Part shown: positions 48,105-59,110 of the stretch, piece after piece
How positions within the stretch are numbered: position 1 is the stretch's first letter
Layout: each line of letters opens with the position of its first letter
Source: Sisyra terminalis
Taxonomy: Eukaryota; Arthropoda; Insecta; Neuroptera; Sisyridae
NCBI GenBank assembly: GCA_958496175.1
Contig: OY292277.1
Span: forward strand, 45,891,050-45,955,049
Direction of reading: 5' to 3'
DNA length: 64,000 nt
The notes under the pieces: generated by a model
What the model saw: only the letters and a program-made list of their open reading frames with translations
Told to the model about the DNA's origin: nothing
Database searches by the model: none
Program-made: the position numbers and the translations under genes

Positions 48105-48660
48105 ACCCCTATGGGTATGATAATATCACCGTTCATGTCTTCCAATCCTGTGCTGAATGTGCCGCTTCAGGCAATGAATGATGGATCTTCCTTTGCTATG
48201 TTTGTCTTTTACTTTCCCAAAGACTATTAGGTATTAGTGCTATTTCTCTAGTTCTCCTTACTATAAGCCCGAAGTACCAGGATAAACAAGGATGCCTTGT
48301 TTATTCTTCTTATGAGTCTAACATGTATGCTTAGTTCTTCCAAAATGGATTTATTAGTTCTTTTTTTCTTCCATAAGACTCTTACTATACGTCTTTCTGT
48401 ACATTGTACACACCCATAGTCCGAAAGCTTTAATCTTTTGCTTAAAGCTTTTTTTAGAAACCAAGCTTTACAAGTATACAGGACGATTGGAAAAATCAAG
48501 GCATTAACTAGTTTTACTTTTATACGTTTCCAGAAGGATACATTTTTACATATTTTAGTTAGTTTTGCCATCGTTGTTTTGGCTATTGCACAAGCCATTT
48601 AATTTCTTTACAGCACCCTCTGGTGTTAAAAAGTAGGGTTTCTAGCTATATGATCATTGG
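48105..48660 (-). pseudogene. RTE-like LINE, post-RT C-terminal region
   Basis: The minus frame at 48248-48598 is open for 116 codons and reads AIAKTTMAKLTKICKNVSFW, then KLVNALIFPIVLYTCKAWFL, LKLSDYGCVQCTERRIVRVL and KKKRTNKSILEELSI. This is the conserved thumb and tail of RTE-type LINEs, where the usual text has E-S-W-T and W-C-W-R-R. Upstream it continues in another frame (CCKEIK), and downstream a broken frame keeps LIVRRTRE and AHSAQDWK. The preserved frame is chance survival. Both ends are missing, so it is a dead fragment. Confidence 0.85.
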
Positions 48661-48913
48661 TGCTACTTCGCAACTAATTATTTCTCCGATTTTTGGGGAA
48701 TCATGACTTTATCTTTCAACAATCAATTTTTAAGTTTTTTCTTGATTAGTTTTCAGGTATATTTATTATCTTGACTACAGCTTTTGCTATTATTACAAAG
48801 GAGTCTCCAGGAAATCGAAGGTTGTTTTATTTTTTATCGCCAAGGAAGGTTCTACCTTCCCATTGATCAAGAACTATTCCTAAGACATACTGGCTATAGA
48901 GGATAGGCTAAAG
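48661..48913. other. Sequence without recognised gene
   Basis: The minus strand may continue the LINE relic upstream (GGSLEIV-type text near 48800-48830), but no motif is firm. Confidence 0.25.
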
Positions 48914-49178
48914 CAGTGGTTCTTAATCTGGGTTTAATCAAATCTTAGGGGTTAGTGAGTCAGTCACTTAGGTTCGGCAAGATTCTAATGGTTTTGCTCA
49001 TTTTGTGTATCTATTTATTAATATCTATTTATAAGTAAAAATTTTAAAATCTATTTTTAAAAATTATATACCTATGTTTTGAATTTAACAATATAAAATT
49101 TTATTTTTCAATTAAAAAGAGTTCGATGAAAGCACATATGAAACAGGTGGAGGTCAGTACCTCCATCACAGGATCAGA
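48914..49178. mobile_element. hAT MITE, second copy with lost right end
   Basis: It starts CAGTGGTTCTTAATCTGGGT, like the element at 3839-4052, and shares ATTCTAATGGTTTTG and GTCAGTACCTCC with it. It differs by a ~70-bp AT-rich expansion near 49010-49100 and by the absence of the terminal AGAACCACTG. Confidence 0.75.
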
Positions 49179-49424
49179 GAATGCAACCCTACTTTATTCC
49201 TGGTTCTAGTTTTAGTTCTTTGGAAAAAAACATATTTACGGAAGGCGAAAAAGGTGTAAACATCTTCCATCAAAAACTATTCTTTAAATCAACTACTTGC
49301 GAGTAGATTATGAAAAAATGCAAAAATTTAATTCCTTACTTTTTCGTTTTTAAGAGTTAAAAACAAATTTTAAGCCACAAAAAGGGAAAAAATATAAAAC
49401 TATTTAATATCTTTTATTGATTCC

Positions 49425-49590
49425 TATCCTGCAGTTTAACTTTAATTTGTTGTAGTTCCGAGGATTTGAGGATCTTTTTTATTTTTAAATAATTTATACT
49501 TTGTTTTTCATTTTTTGCAACGTTTCGCAATTTATTTCTGCTTTTTCAAACGAGTATTAATAACAGGATAAAAGACTTATTGTAAAAGAA
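49425..49590 (-). repeat. Single copy of a degenerate hammerhead-tail repeat
   Basis: The sequence is homologous to 51580-51725: both have AATTTGTTgTAGTTCC, AGGATT, AATAATTTAYACTT and TGCGCAACGTTTCGCA-like words in order. On the minus strand, 49516-49555 shows a relaxed hammerhead pattern: GCAG/UUGC stem II, GCGAAACGUU with palindromic ACGU, and GCAAA after the expected cleavage point. The CUGAUGA box has decayed to UUUGAAAAAG. Confidence 0.55.
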
Positions 49591-51640
49591 AGATCAGAGA
49601 TATAGTGAAAGGAATTGCACTCTATTAAGCTTTGTGGGTGATTATTTATGATTTCTTTATAACTGTCAGAATCTATAGTGACTCTAGGGTTGAAATAAAG
49701 CAGAAAACTATTCATAATTTTATCACGCAAGATTTGAGCTTGGATCTATTAAGTTTTAATCAATTTTGATTTTCCGGCAAAGGGTTAGTTCTCAAAATTA
49801 TCAACTGAATGAAATTATCGAAGTTTAAATTCTTCAGCATCTAAAAATTCGGATTAAAAGTATAGAGATTTACACTATTCCTTTAATCCTTTGCACTCGG
49901 TTTTCTCTTCTGAGGGGACATGAAAGTTCTTTAGCGATTACGGGACAATTTTTCAAATAATGAACACAAATAATTTTAGTGCAAAAGGTGATAATTTTTT
50001 TTTATTTCAAGTGGATCCCTGAGCTTTATAAACTCATTTAAAATATGAACAGTGAGTTTTAAATCATTTGTATAGAGTGATATTGGAGTATTAGTGATAG
50101 TTAGTGATAGTGGAGGATTGGAATGATTTTGGCTTTATCGTTGTAAAACGGCATAAAATATGATCATAATGATGATGATGGGTTTCATTCCCATTTCGTT
50201 ACGAAATCATGTCGTGTCGGGGCATCCAACAAGAAACGGGAAAGGAAACAAACCCTTCACTGCCAAGCTGGAGGGAAACGGGTGAGACAAAGACAAAGCT
50301 TCGAAAGCTGCATAGATTCCAAGAGAAATGGGACGAAACGTTTAGAGGAACAGTGAAAGCTCGAGCTTAACCGAGCGAATGTCTAACAACGAGCGAAAGA
50401 ACATCTCTCGTGAATTATTCTGCTTTATTTTATTAGATTGTTGCCGCGATGCGAGCGCCACCCAACAGCAGTGGCATCGCTTCGATATAAACTCACTTAT
50501 GAATTAGTAAAACGGGGCATAATTTTCATCATAGAGTTATTTTGTTGGCAGCGAGTACATCTCATATCAAAAGCTCGTAATAATATGTAATAATACATGT
50601 GTAGTTGGATAAAAGGGCGGTAGACATGTGAGGGTTGCGAAAGCAGGGCCTCGAATCCCTTGCCACATTCGGGACGTTTCGTTTCGTTTTTTGAGTTGGT
50701 GGAGGCGCTGGGTAGAACGTGAGCTTTAATTCTTCGCCTTCTCGTAACATTATAATACACGTTAAATACACCAAAGTTTTAATGTCGTTAATTCTGTATT
50801 ACTTACCACCGCTGTAATAATTATTATTTAATATTTATTTCAGAATTTATTCCACGTTCCAAATAATTCATAACATACGCAAATTTCTAATTAGAACTTT
50901 CCATACACATGATTGGCAAATATTTCATTCAAATTCAAATTCTGGTCAAAACAGTATTAATAATTCAACAGCTAGAAAATGCATAGCAATCCCCCGTAAA
51001 TTGAAACGTATAATTAATGGTTGAAAGTTATTTTTTTTTTCGATGTAAAAAAAACATTTTTTTTTCGGAAGAAACCTTAATACTATTGCTGATTTTTTTG
51101 TCGTTTTATGAGCCATATTTCAAAATCAAAATACAAGAAGAAAAATACCAAAAAAAGCTCAGACGGAGCTTTGTAAAGTTTATTTTATGAAAAAAAAGAG
51201 GAGAGAAATAAATGAAAATTTATGATCACAGAAAAGCTGTGCTCTATTGAAAATATCATAATTTATCGTTTCGAAACTAACGTTTGAGCTTTCGTCATTT
51301 CGGTTGGTAGTTGTTTTTATATTTCAAATTTTTATGATTTAATATATAGACCTAATTGTGCCCAAAAAAAAAATCATACTCCAAAAAACATAGACAAAAA
51401 GTTAAAAAAATGGTTGATTTTTTTCTCAAATATTATGATACCGACTACAGAATACCAATTCACTATTCTACGTTACTAAAATTAGAATATGTAACTATAT
51501 ATTTATTATTCACGTTCTTATCCACGGTTTATATAATATAACAGTAAATAAATCTCTTTTTTTGGATACAAAATACTTGATATTTTTAACGTTTATACTT
51601 GATTTGTTTTAGTTCCAAGGATTATTAAGATTTTGTCTCT
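49591..51640. other. Unique island and AT-rich flanks
   Basis: No gene recognised. A GC-balanced island runs from about 50.16 to 50.75 kb with two overlapping minus ORFs and the 11-mer GGTGGAGGCGC at 50698-50708. The rest is AT-rich, with poly-T and poly-A runs near 51028-51070. Confidence 0.35.
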
Positions 51641-51845
51641 GAATAATTTACACTTAATAATTTTTTGCGCAACGTTTCGCAGTTTATAACAACTTCTTCG
51701 AGCGAATATAAATAACATTAAATTATTTAAATTTCAATATAAATATATAGAGCATCTTTATACAATTTAATGTTATTTATAATCGCTTGAAAAAGCAATA
51801 ATAAACTGCGAAACGTAGCGCAAAAAATAACAAAGTGTAAATCAT
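51641..51845. mobile_element. Fold-back element with degenerate hammerhead motifs
   Basis: Arms 51641-51724 and 51762-51845 are inverted complements with several mismatches around a ~37-bp AT centre. Each arm carries CTGCGAAACGTWGCGCAAAA (minus on the left, plus on the right) preceded by a relaxed stem II. The usual CUGAUGA box is replaced by CGAAGAA in the left arm and UUGAAAAA in the right, so cleavage is unlikely. Direct sequence upstream (51580-51640) links it to the copy at 49425-49590. It is a third, older example of the inverted-hammerhead layout. Confidence 0.65.
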
Positions 51846-52167
51846 TAAAAAATAAAAAATTGAAGAATATCTAACATTTAAACATGTAAAACTTTACTTG
51901 GATAGTTAAACTTAAACATGAAAGATTTTTCACAATATTGAACTATTCCCTTTATTGTTATCTATTCAGAGCGTGGTATTTCCAATCGGAGTAGTAAGTT
52001 CAGGATTTTAATCATTCTTCTTCCTTTTTTCTTAAGATCTTTCAGTTTTCCTTCTACATCAAGGATGAATATTTTTCCTCTAAGATCTATCCAGCAGTTA
52101 ACAACAATAAATTAAGTTTATTTAAATATAATTTCATTAATTGTATATGTTCTCGTCCATGATTGAA
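51846..52167. other. AT-rich sequence, no gene recognised
   Basis: No ORF or repeat of interest was seen. The downstream end leads directly into the hairpin at 52168-52249. Confidence 0.35.
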
Positions 52168-52249
52168 TATTAATTTTTGGAGTCTTGGGAATTTGGACAA
52201 TTAACATCGTTATTCATTGTCCAAATTCCCAAAACTCCACAATTTAATA
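52168..52249. ncRNA. Candidate small-RNA precursor hairpin
   Basis: Two 34-base arms (52168-52201 and 52216-52249) are inverted complements at about 29 of 34 positions, with a 14-base loop. The best-paired part contains TTGGGAATTTGGACAAT and its complement. Arm length, small loop and a few internal mismatches match a microRNA precursor, but no known family was recognised and a very short MITE would look the same. Strand cannot be decided from the sequence. Confidence 0.4.
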
Positions 52250-55200
52250 ATTTCATATGAATTACTACACTGTACTGTGCTTCTTTTTTTTTTCAAAAAC
52301 TCAAAAGCTCTCGGCTGATTATTCCCAATTAACTTATGCCAAAATTGAGCCAAAAGTGGTATTCAATCTTTCCAAATTTGTCAAAACACAGAAAGCTTTC
52401 TCGTTTCTATACTGTTTAGAGGTTTTGATCTCTGTTTTTCTTTCGTTCCTTTCCTTCAAACATAAAAGCTTTTCCGTAAACAAAGTAAGCTTTTGTTGGC
52501 GCAAAGATGCTCAAATTTCTTTTCATGCAGCAAAAATAGAAACGAAAATTTTGAATTATCTATGAAGTCTTGGCTCAAACTTTACCACTAAAAAACTTTA
52601 AGTGTTATATTGAGCTTTTGCGAGTTTAAAACATTAATATTTTTCCACCCTTAAGTTATAGTTGGTTTTATATGAATTTTTATTACTCAACTCTTGCAAC
52701 GTAAACTTTAATGCGTGTGCATGTTTTTCAGCATACAAATGCACGAGAGCAGCTTTGTAACAAAGCTTTCAAATAACAAAGAAACGACCCAATGAACCCC
52801 ATACGCAAAACAAGGATAATCTAAATACTTTCCTATACTTTATTACGGCATTGTTGAGGTTGAGAAATTCACAATTCATTATGAACATGAATCTTATATT
52901 ATCAACCCCTCTAAGACTTGTAAACGTCAACCCTTAAACCTCAAACATGTAAACTTGACAAAAACTTCCAACTCTGTTTTTCGCATTCACATATAATTGA
53001 TTTTGAAATTTCATGTTTATAGGGTACAAAAAAAAGCATTAAAATTCTGTTTTCGAGTAAATTTTTGATTGATGCTTTTTGCTATTATTTGGCGAGCTTT
53101 TTCCGTCCTCGTCTAAGCCTATCAAGCTCTCGCCGTTTCACAGGAAACATCAAACGCAATTGATTTACAACGCTTTATTTGACAAGGCTCATATTTTATG
53201 AAGACAAAATTTATATTTATCTTCAATGTGGGGCGAGTTTTTAAATAAAAATTCATCCCTTTTGTGTCGCAGCCTCCTCCACATACATCGCTTCAATTTC
53301 GTGATTAATATACTTTACTTGCCATAGATAGATATTTATTATGTAAGTCTAAGTCATAAAATGAGTGACTTCACTGACGGCTTAAGGGATGACATCCCAC
53401 ATTTAAAAGAGCGCCCAAAACCCCCCTAGGGGGGGTGGAGGTGTGACGTGTGTATATGTGTACGTGGAGTGACATGGGGGTGAGTTGGAGTGGATACAAG
53501 AAGTAGCACATGTTTACTACGGCGAGATGGCGCCACCGCGGGGCCTGTTAGCTCTCATTTTACGACCGACACTTTACGACCCCCCTTGTCGTGCTAGCTA
53601 CAGCATCTCTTAGTCGAGGCCTTCTTTAACGTCTCACACCCTTAAACTTTTCAACCCCATCGTGTCATACTTTCTCACATATAATATACCTACACCAAGA
53701 GCCGATCGGGCTTTTAAGGGATATTTTATTGAAATCGTTATACAGGCTGAACCGAATAAATAAAGACAAAAATTTCCAGTATTGCTTAGTTTAAATTTTT
53801 GAAAAAACATTGTCTTTTAATCAAATTTTGATAATTTTTTTTAAATACTTAAAATCTAGTAGTTACAAGTTAAAGTCAAAAGCTCTTTTCGAAAAAAACG
53901 GAATTTTTCTCAAAAACTATCTTTCCTATTTGCTATTTGGTATTGAGGGTATGAATCTAAAATGGCGGGGTATAGGGTATAGACAACGCTATCATCCCTT
54001 ATAACAAACTTTTTGGTAGGTAATTGGATGTAATTTAGGTAGAACTTTTTGCCTATACTTATTCAAAGCACTCAGTATTGAAAAACGATATAGCAGTAAA
54101 AATATTATGACGTCACAAGACATTAAATTAAAATTGCTTATTTTTTGAGCTTTAAAATTTTCTGAAAACATATGTAAATTACAGGGTAGATTCGTTCGTG
54201 ATACCAAACGAACATTACAATGATCTGATCGGTGCAAGAGGGATGGTTTGGTTTTGAAGGTTTTTGGAAACGAAAATCGAAACGAACGGAATGATGAGAG
54301 CAATAGGGGTTGATTAACGTGTCGCTAAGTTAATGCTCGTTGAAATGAGGTGCGTGGAAACGTGCACGAATCGGGGGTGGCTCTACGGGGTGGTTTTACT
54401 TCGCTAATTCGGAGATCAGCGACGCAAGCACGTAACGCAATTATTGTTACACAAATATCGCTCCAGTATCACAGCAACAAACCACCCTCCTCAACGTTTT
54501 GAATAAAAGTTTTAAATAAAAGGAACAAAAACTTAACTTTAAGTATAAATTAACAAATCTTTTTAACTAAGAAAGAAAAACTATAATATCGAAATTTAAA
54601 CTCAGCTTTTATAATATTAAAACGAGCTTTTTTTTTGGGTGAAATAGGGGCGTGTGTTTTTTTTTCTGCACGTCGCCAAGGCAAAATTGCAAGACGAAGA
54701 TTTTGCTTTCAAGTGTTTGTCAATCGGGGGGTGCGATAGCTTCGATCGACAACGACTGAGGGATGAAACGACATCATTTTCCCCGAATGTGATGTTAAAC
54801 TGAATTTTAAATTTGTTTGATTAAATTTTTCCTTTTTGCCTAATCAGATTGTTGTAGGAAAATATTTGTCTTCATAAATTTTACATTTTTAACATTTCTT
54901 TTTTTTTTTTTGCTTCAAATAAGTGAATAAATTCAATTCAGGGTGGTGAATATGTTTAAAACATACCATAGAACGTCGGCGACGACAAAAATCGAAAAAG
55001 AACTCACCTGAAATCAAAAGAAAGAAACTTATTAAAATATATTAACATATCAAATTAGGTTTTGTTAGTTCTAAAGCTCAAATAAAGCTTTTTTATTGAC
55101 TAGCTTTAAACGGGAAAAAAATTACGTTTATTTGTCTTCAGTGAAATTATTCAGACATCAATTTTCTAAATTAAATTTTAGACAACTTAAAAAAATAGGA

Positions 55201-56729
55201 TTCCGTGAAAATTAAAAGCTTAAAGCTTTCTTTAAAACCACTGCAATGTAGCTTTTTTGGAAGAATACATAAAAATTTAAACAGAATCATTATTTTCTGT
55301 ATCAAATTAAGTTGCATATATGTACATATTTTAAGTAGGTAAAGGTCTCATTGAAAATATGCAGCTTTTTTATTATTTTTTGATGACTTTTAAACTTTTA
55401 ACAAAAAAAAAGTTTATTGAGTGCTTCAAAAAAAGAGAAGCTTTAGTTTTAGTTCGTCAAACATTGACACTTTTAATGGAAAATGCAAATTTTTGTTGGG
55501 CGAAAGCTTTTTGTTTGTATTATAGTTTACTACGTTAATAAAACGTTAATGGATCCCATTTTCATTTTTTAACTCTGATGTTTGAATTTTATTTTTCGTT
55601 TTTCTGTATGGTTCACATTAGGACGCTTACTTAGTAAAGTTATAAATTTTAGAGCTTTCAAGGTTCTTTTTGTATTGAATATTTTTTTATTTTGAGAAGA
55701 TGGAACCAAAAGAAGTCACGAAATTAGAAATGTGCTAAAAAGGCAACTTAAATCCTTAAAGCACTTTTTTAACATTATACAGTGTAAAGTGGATTTCAAT
55801 TAAGAAAATGGAAATATTAAAGTATAAATTTATAAAAGAAATTGAACTAAAAATCTTTTATATAACTACATTTTGGTATGATAAGGTGTAAGAGGAATTT
55901 AAAAAGCACTAATTTATGAGGGATGGAAAAAATGTTTCACAAAATCGATCCAGGATTCTGAATTCTTAAAGATACATTTTGATTTTCAAAACTGATTCAG
56001 AATCGATCATTAAAATTGATTTTTCCAGGCATAAAGAAAATACAGAAAAAAGAAAACGACCTACAATAAGAACGGTTCACAAACTGTACGGTATTTTTTT
56101 ATGTATTAATTATCAACAAAATAATTGAAAAAAATTATTAAACTTAATTTTTTTTTCTTTTTACCACAGAAGTTTATTATTTTTCTTTCAATAAATTGAA
56201 AAATATGCATTAATATAAATATTACAATTACATTTTGAACTACCATTCACTTGAGTCTTTAAACTTCTTCAGGATCCTAAGATATTTATTCACATTTCAT
56301 AAAATTCCCTATATTGAAGAAAAAAACTTTCATGGTTAATTTTGTAGTAAAAATACGGTTCTATTTTAAAATTAAAATTTAAATCTCTTTTCTTTTTATT
56401 ATTATCAATTGTGAACCGATTACGAAATTTACACTTAATTCTTTGTTTACTTTTCGGAAGATAATTGACACTACGCTATACCGGTTTTAGACATGTATGG
56501 CCTTGTATGTCTCTGAGATTCCAGGTAGTATCGTAAATTCCAACACATGTGTTTGTAAATACAAGTTGGACATTGGAGCCGATCAGGTAGTACAATTGGA
56601 TTTCACCTTTGTGCACATCTTACGATATCGCTATTGTTCAATAAGTTTAGTTCAAAATTATTTGGAATATCATACTCTTTGAAAGAATTTTTCACCTTTT
56701 TTTTATTTTATTAAGTTGGATTTTCCAGG
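52250..56729. other. Large unique region, no gene recognised
   Basis: GC-balanced between about 52.7 and 54.8 kb, then AT-rich. A 102-codon plus ORF at 52.26-52.57 kb and a 103-codon minus ORF at 53.99-54.30 kb have no domain. AAGGGATGA or its complement occurs at 53253, 53394 and 53992, and CAACCCTTA at 52928. A GC-rich patch near 53520-53600 contains GAGATGGCGCCACCGCGGGG. Regulatory function is possible, but nothing shows it. Confidence 0.35.
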
Positions 56730-57470
56730 ATATTAGTTAAGCCTAAACGGCCTAAACACTGTAGCCCGAGGGCTTATTGTACTTCCTGGATTCCTACATT
56801 AGACTATTTCAGTTTCAGGGCTAAAAATCCTAAATTCCTCATGTTTCCAATTATTCAAAGTACCGCATTCCCATATAATGTGAGAAGCGGTTTCATCCTC
56901 TGCTTAATTGAATCTGCATTTTGGATCAGCCACATGTAATTCCATTGTACGCAAGTGTTTTCTCATTCCACAATAGCCGGTTATTAGATCTGTTACCACT
57001 CAAACCTACTTTCTTATAAAACCAAGTATTTTAGTAGTTAATTTTTGTGAGGTTTTTCCATCACCGCCCGGTGGTGTTCCTTTATTTTGTGCAATGAATT
57101 TTACAAACCTATTCTATTTGGTGGCCAGACTTGTAAGGATTCCCTTACATACCCAGATCATTTTGGAATTGATCTATAGTTTTGCTAGTGCTTTCATTAC
57201 GGCATAGTTATCAGTGAGTATGTGAATCGTGCTATTTTTAACGCACTTCTTCAAATATTCCCGTGCATTAATTAACAGTACATGTCTCTGCTTGAAATGT
57301 AGTAAAATTCCCTAACGATACGGACAATTCGTATCCTAAGTTTCCTCCATAAAAGCCAGCACCTGAGTCATTTTTGGTCACATAACCATCCGTATACAAG
57401 ACGATGCTAAGTAACAAGATTCTTCTTTCGTATTTTTCCTATTTCTTCTGTGATTTGTCTGTTGTAACTG
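56730..57470 (-). pseudogene. I/R1-type LINE, RNase H and C-terminal knuckle
   Basis: On the minus strand, from right to left: DGYVTKNDSGAGFYGGNLGY and SLGNFTTFQAETCTVN (first RNase H blocks, catalytic D and the F-Q-A-E glutamate), then HILTDNYAVMKALAKL (catalytic D) and a proline-glycine-glycine remnant. After this come GYCGMRKHLRTMELHVADPK, CRFN and AEDETASHIIWECGTLNNW, the cysteine-histidine region ending such ORF2 proteins. The frame is interrupted by stops and shifts. RNase H sets this element apart from the Jockey and RTE relics in the window. Confidence 0.85.
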
Positions 57471-57528
57471 AGAAGGGCATATCAAACGAAAGTTTTGTCA
57501 TCATTTTGTTAGTAACCATTTCAAAATT

Positions 57529-57800
57529 TTAAGGTCTTTGATCCTTTTTACAATTGTGTCGTGGCAATAGTTGCCTTCTTCCCACATTGAGTACTAGAGC
57601 TTTCAGCTCTAGTGGAGAGAGGCTTAAGAATAACTCCAGAACTTCCGTTGGTGAAATTCTCATAGCTTCCGTTATGTACAGGTATGCAAGAGTTGGATCT
57701 TGCCTAATTTCTTTCTTGGATATATTTATACGTTGTATTTTTCGCCTAGCTTTCAAAACTTCTCATTGACTCTTGGTGTTTCTGTTGAGAATTTTTCTAT
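57529..57800 (-). pseudogene. I/R1-type LINE, end of RT region
   Basis: The minus frame reads DPTLAYLYITEAMRISPTEV and LELFLSLSPLELKALVLNVG. This is the conserved I-T-G-A-M-R-T-T-P-T...L-E...L-L-x-L-x-P-L block that separates RT from RNase H in I- and R1-type LINEs. It lies directly upstream, on the minus strand, of the RNase H relic, so both belong to one element. RT palm motifs further upstream were not found. Confidence 0.8.
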
Positions 57801-57878
57801 TGATTGATGAACCGTCGGAAAGTTTATGCTTTCAATCTTTGAATTATTTCTATATGGGAATTGGAATCAAACTGGAAC

Positions 57879-58178
57879 TTAATTAGATTTCATAGGTGTA
57901 TAGAAATTTCTGACTACCGGCAGATTTAGTTTCGATCGTACTTGAAATTTTTCCTCCATTATCGTCTTTTTCTGGCAAGGTAAATCGAAGTAGTTTATTC
58001 TTTCTTTTAATAAGTTCAAAATATCAAATATTTTTTCTTTTTTCCAAGGATCTTTCCAGTTACCTTTGTTTGAATAAGATTCTTCCAGTTGCCTTTTCTT
58101 CTTATCACCGCATTGACGGTAGTTCTTTTTTGGCTGAATTTTCTCAACATTTCCATGTTTGTGGCATGATTCGTTCAT
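57879..58178 (-). other. Unclassified lysine-rich ORF, 99 codons
   Basis: This minus-strand ORF starts MNESCHKHGNVEKIQPKKN and is rich in lysine, asparagine and glutamate, with no motif I recognise. It sits just upstream, in transcription sense, of the I/R1-type LINE fragments and could be a degraded part of that element, a separate insertion, or chance. In this AT-rich setting its length alone is not evidence of a gene. Confidence 0.2.
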
Positions 58179-58729
58179 ATAATTTTCTCTCTAGTAACAA
58201 ACTTCATACTTTCCAGGATATTAAAAGATTTTTTCCGTAGACATCAGAAATGATTTGAGGCCAACCAATGCATTTTTATCCAATATAAAAGTTAATTCTG
58301 GTTAAGTAGATAGGTTTTTGTAGGAGTCGATTACTAATACTGTAGTATTGGATTATTAATCGACATTAACCTTTTCAACACCATAATATGGTGATCCTAC
58401 GTACGTATATATTGTGCGCTACAGCAAAACAAAGAATCGTAATTCTCTCAATGTTTATTTGATATTTAATTATATTGTGACAAGGATATTATAATAGTTG
58501 ACTAATTTCAAGAGATGTCACTAATAGTCTAATGTGTGAAGAATACACAGTTGATTTCCATGCTTCCATGCTTCCATACCTATATATAGATATAATACAG
58601 CATGTATAGGTCACGATACCACCCGTGATACGTTGGCGGCTGGTGGATTAAACACCAAATTTCGATTCTTAAAAATCTATTTTTTTTTTCTTAAGAATCG
58701 ATTGCACTTGATGCAATTAGAAGGCTATC
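58179..58729. other. Sequence without recognised gene
   Basis: AT-rich. A short palindromic-looking patch at about 58585-58650 (ATACAGCATGTATAGG, CCACCCG...GGCTGGTGG) and a CTTAAGAATCG-type inverted pair near 58660-58700 were noted. Neither defines an element. Confidence 0.3.
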
Positions 58730-59110
58730 AAATGTTGATTTTCTCGAATATACGATTAATATTATTATTACGATTACGTTGTGCCACGCAAACGAAGTTC
58801 CTAGTATCAACTAATGAAACCTTAAATTGAAGAATTATTTTTCTTGAACATCCTAATTAATCAGAAACCACCAATTTGCAAACACGGCCGAAATTTAAAT
58901 GATTTTTTTATTATATACTTCCAAATATTAATTTTCTCGAATATGTGAGTAGTATTATTATTATCATTACATAGTGCCACGCAGACGAAGTATCTAGTAT
59001 CAACCAATGAAATCTTAAATTGAAGAATTAATTTTCTTTAGACATCGTAATTAATCACCAATTTGCGAACATAGCAGAATATTTAAATGAATTTTTTATC
59101 ACATAATTTA
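58730..59110 (+). repeat. Tandem duplication, ~193-bp unit
   Basis: Two direct copies start at 58730 and 58923. Shared landmarks are ATTTTCTCGAATAT, GTGCCACGCA, AACGAAG/GACGAAG, CTTAAATTGAAGAAT and CACCAATTTGC. Substitutions and small gaps indicate an old duplication. The unit is non-coding. Confidence 0.9.

Noticed and set aside
53520..53600. GC-rich patch as a CpG-island promoter
   Set aside because: It is under 100 bp, with no initiator/downstream-element pair or adjacent exon to support a promoter call.
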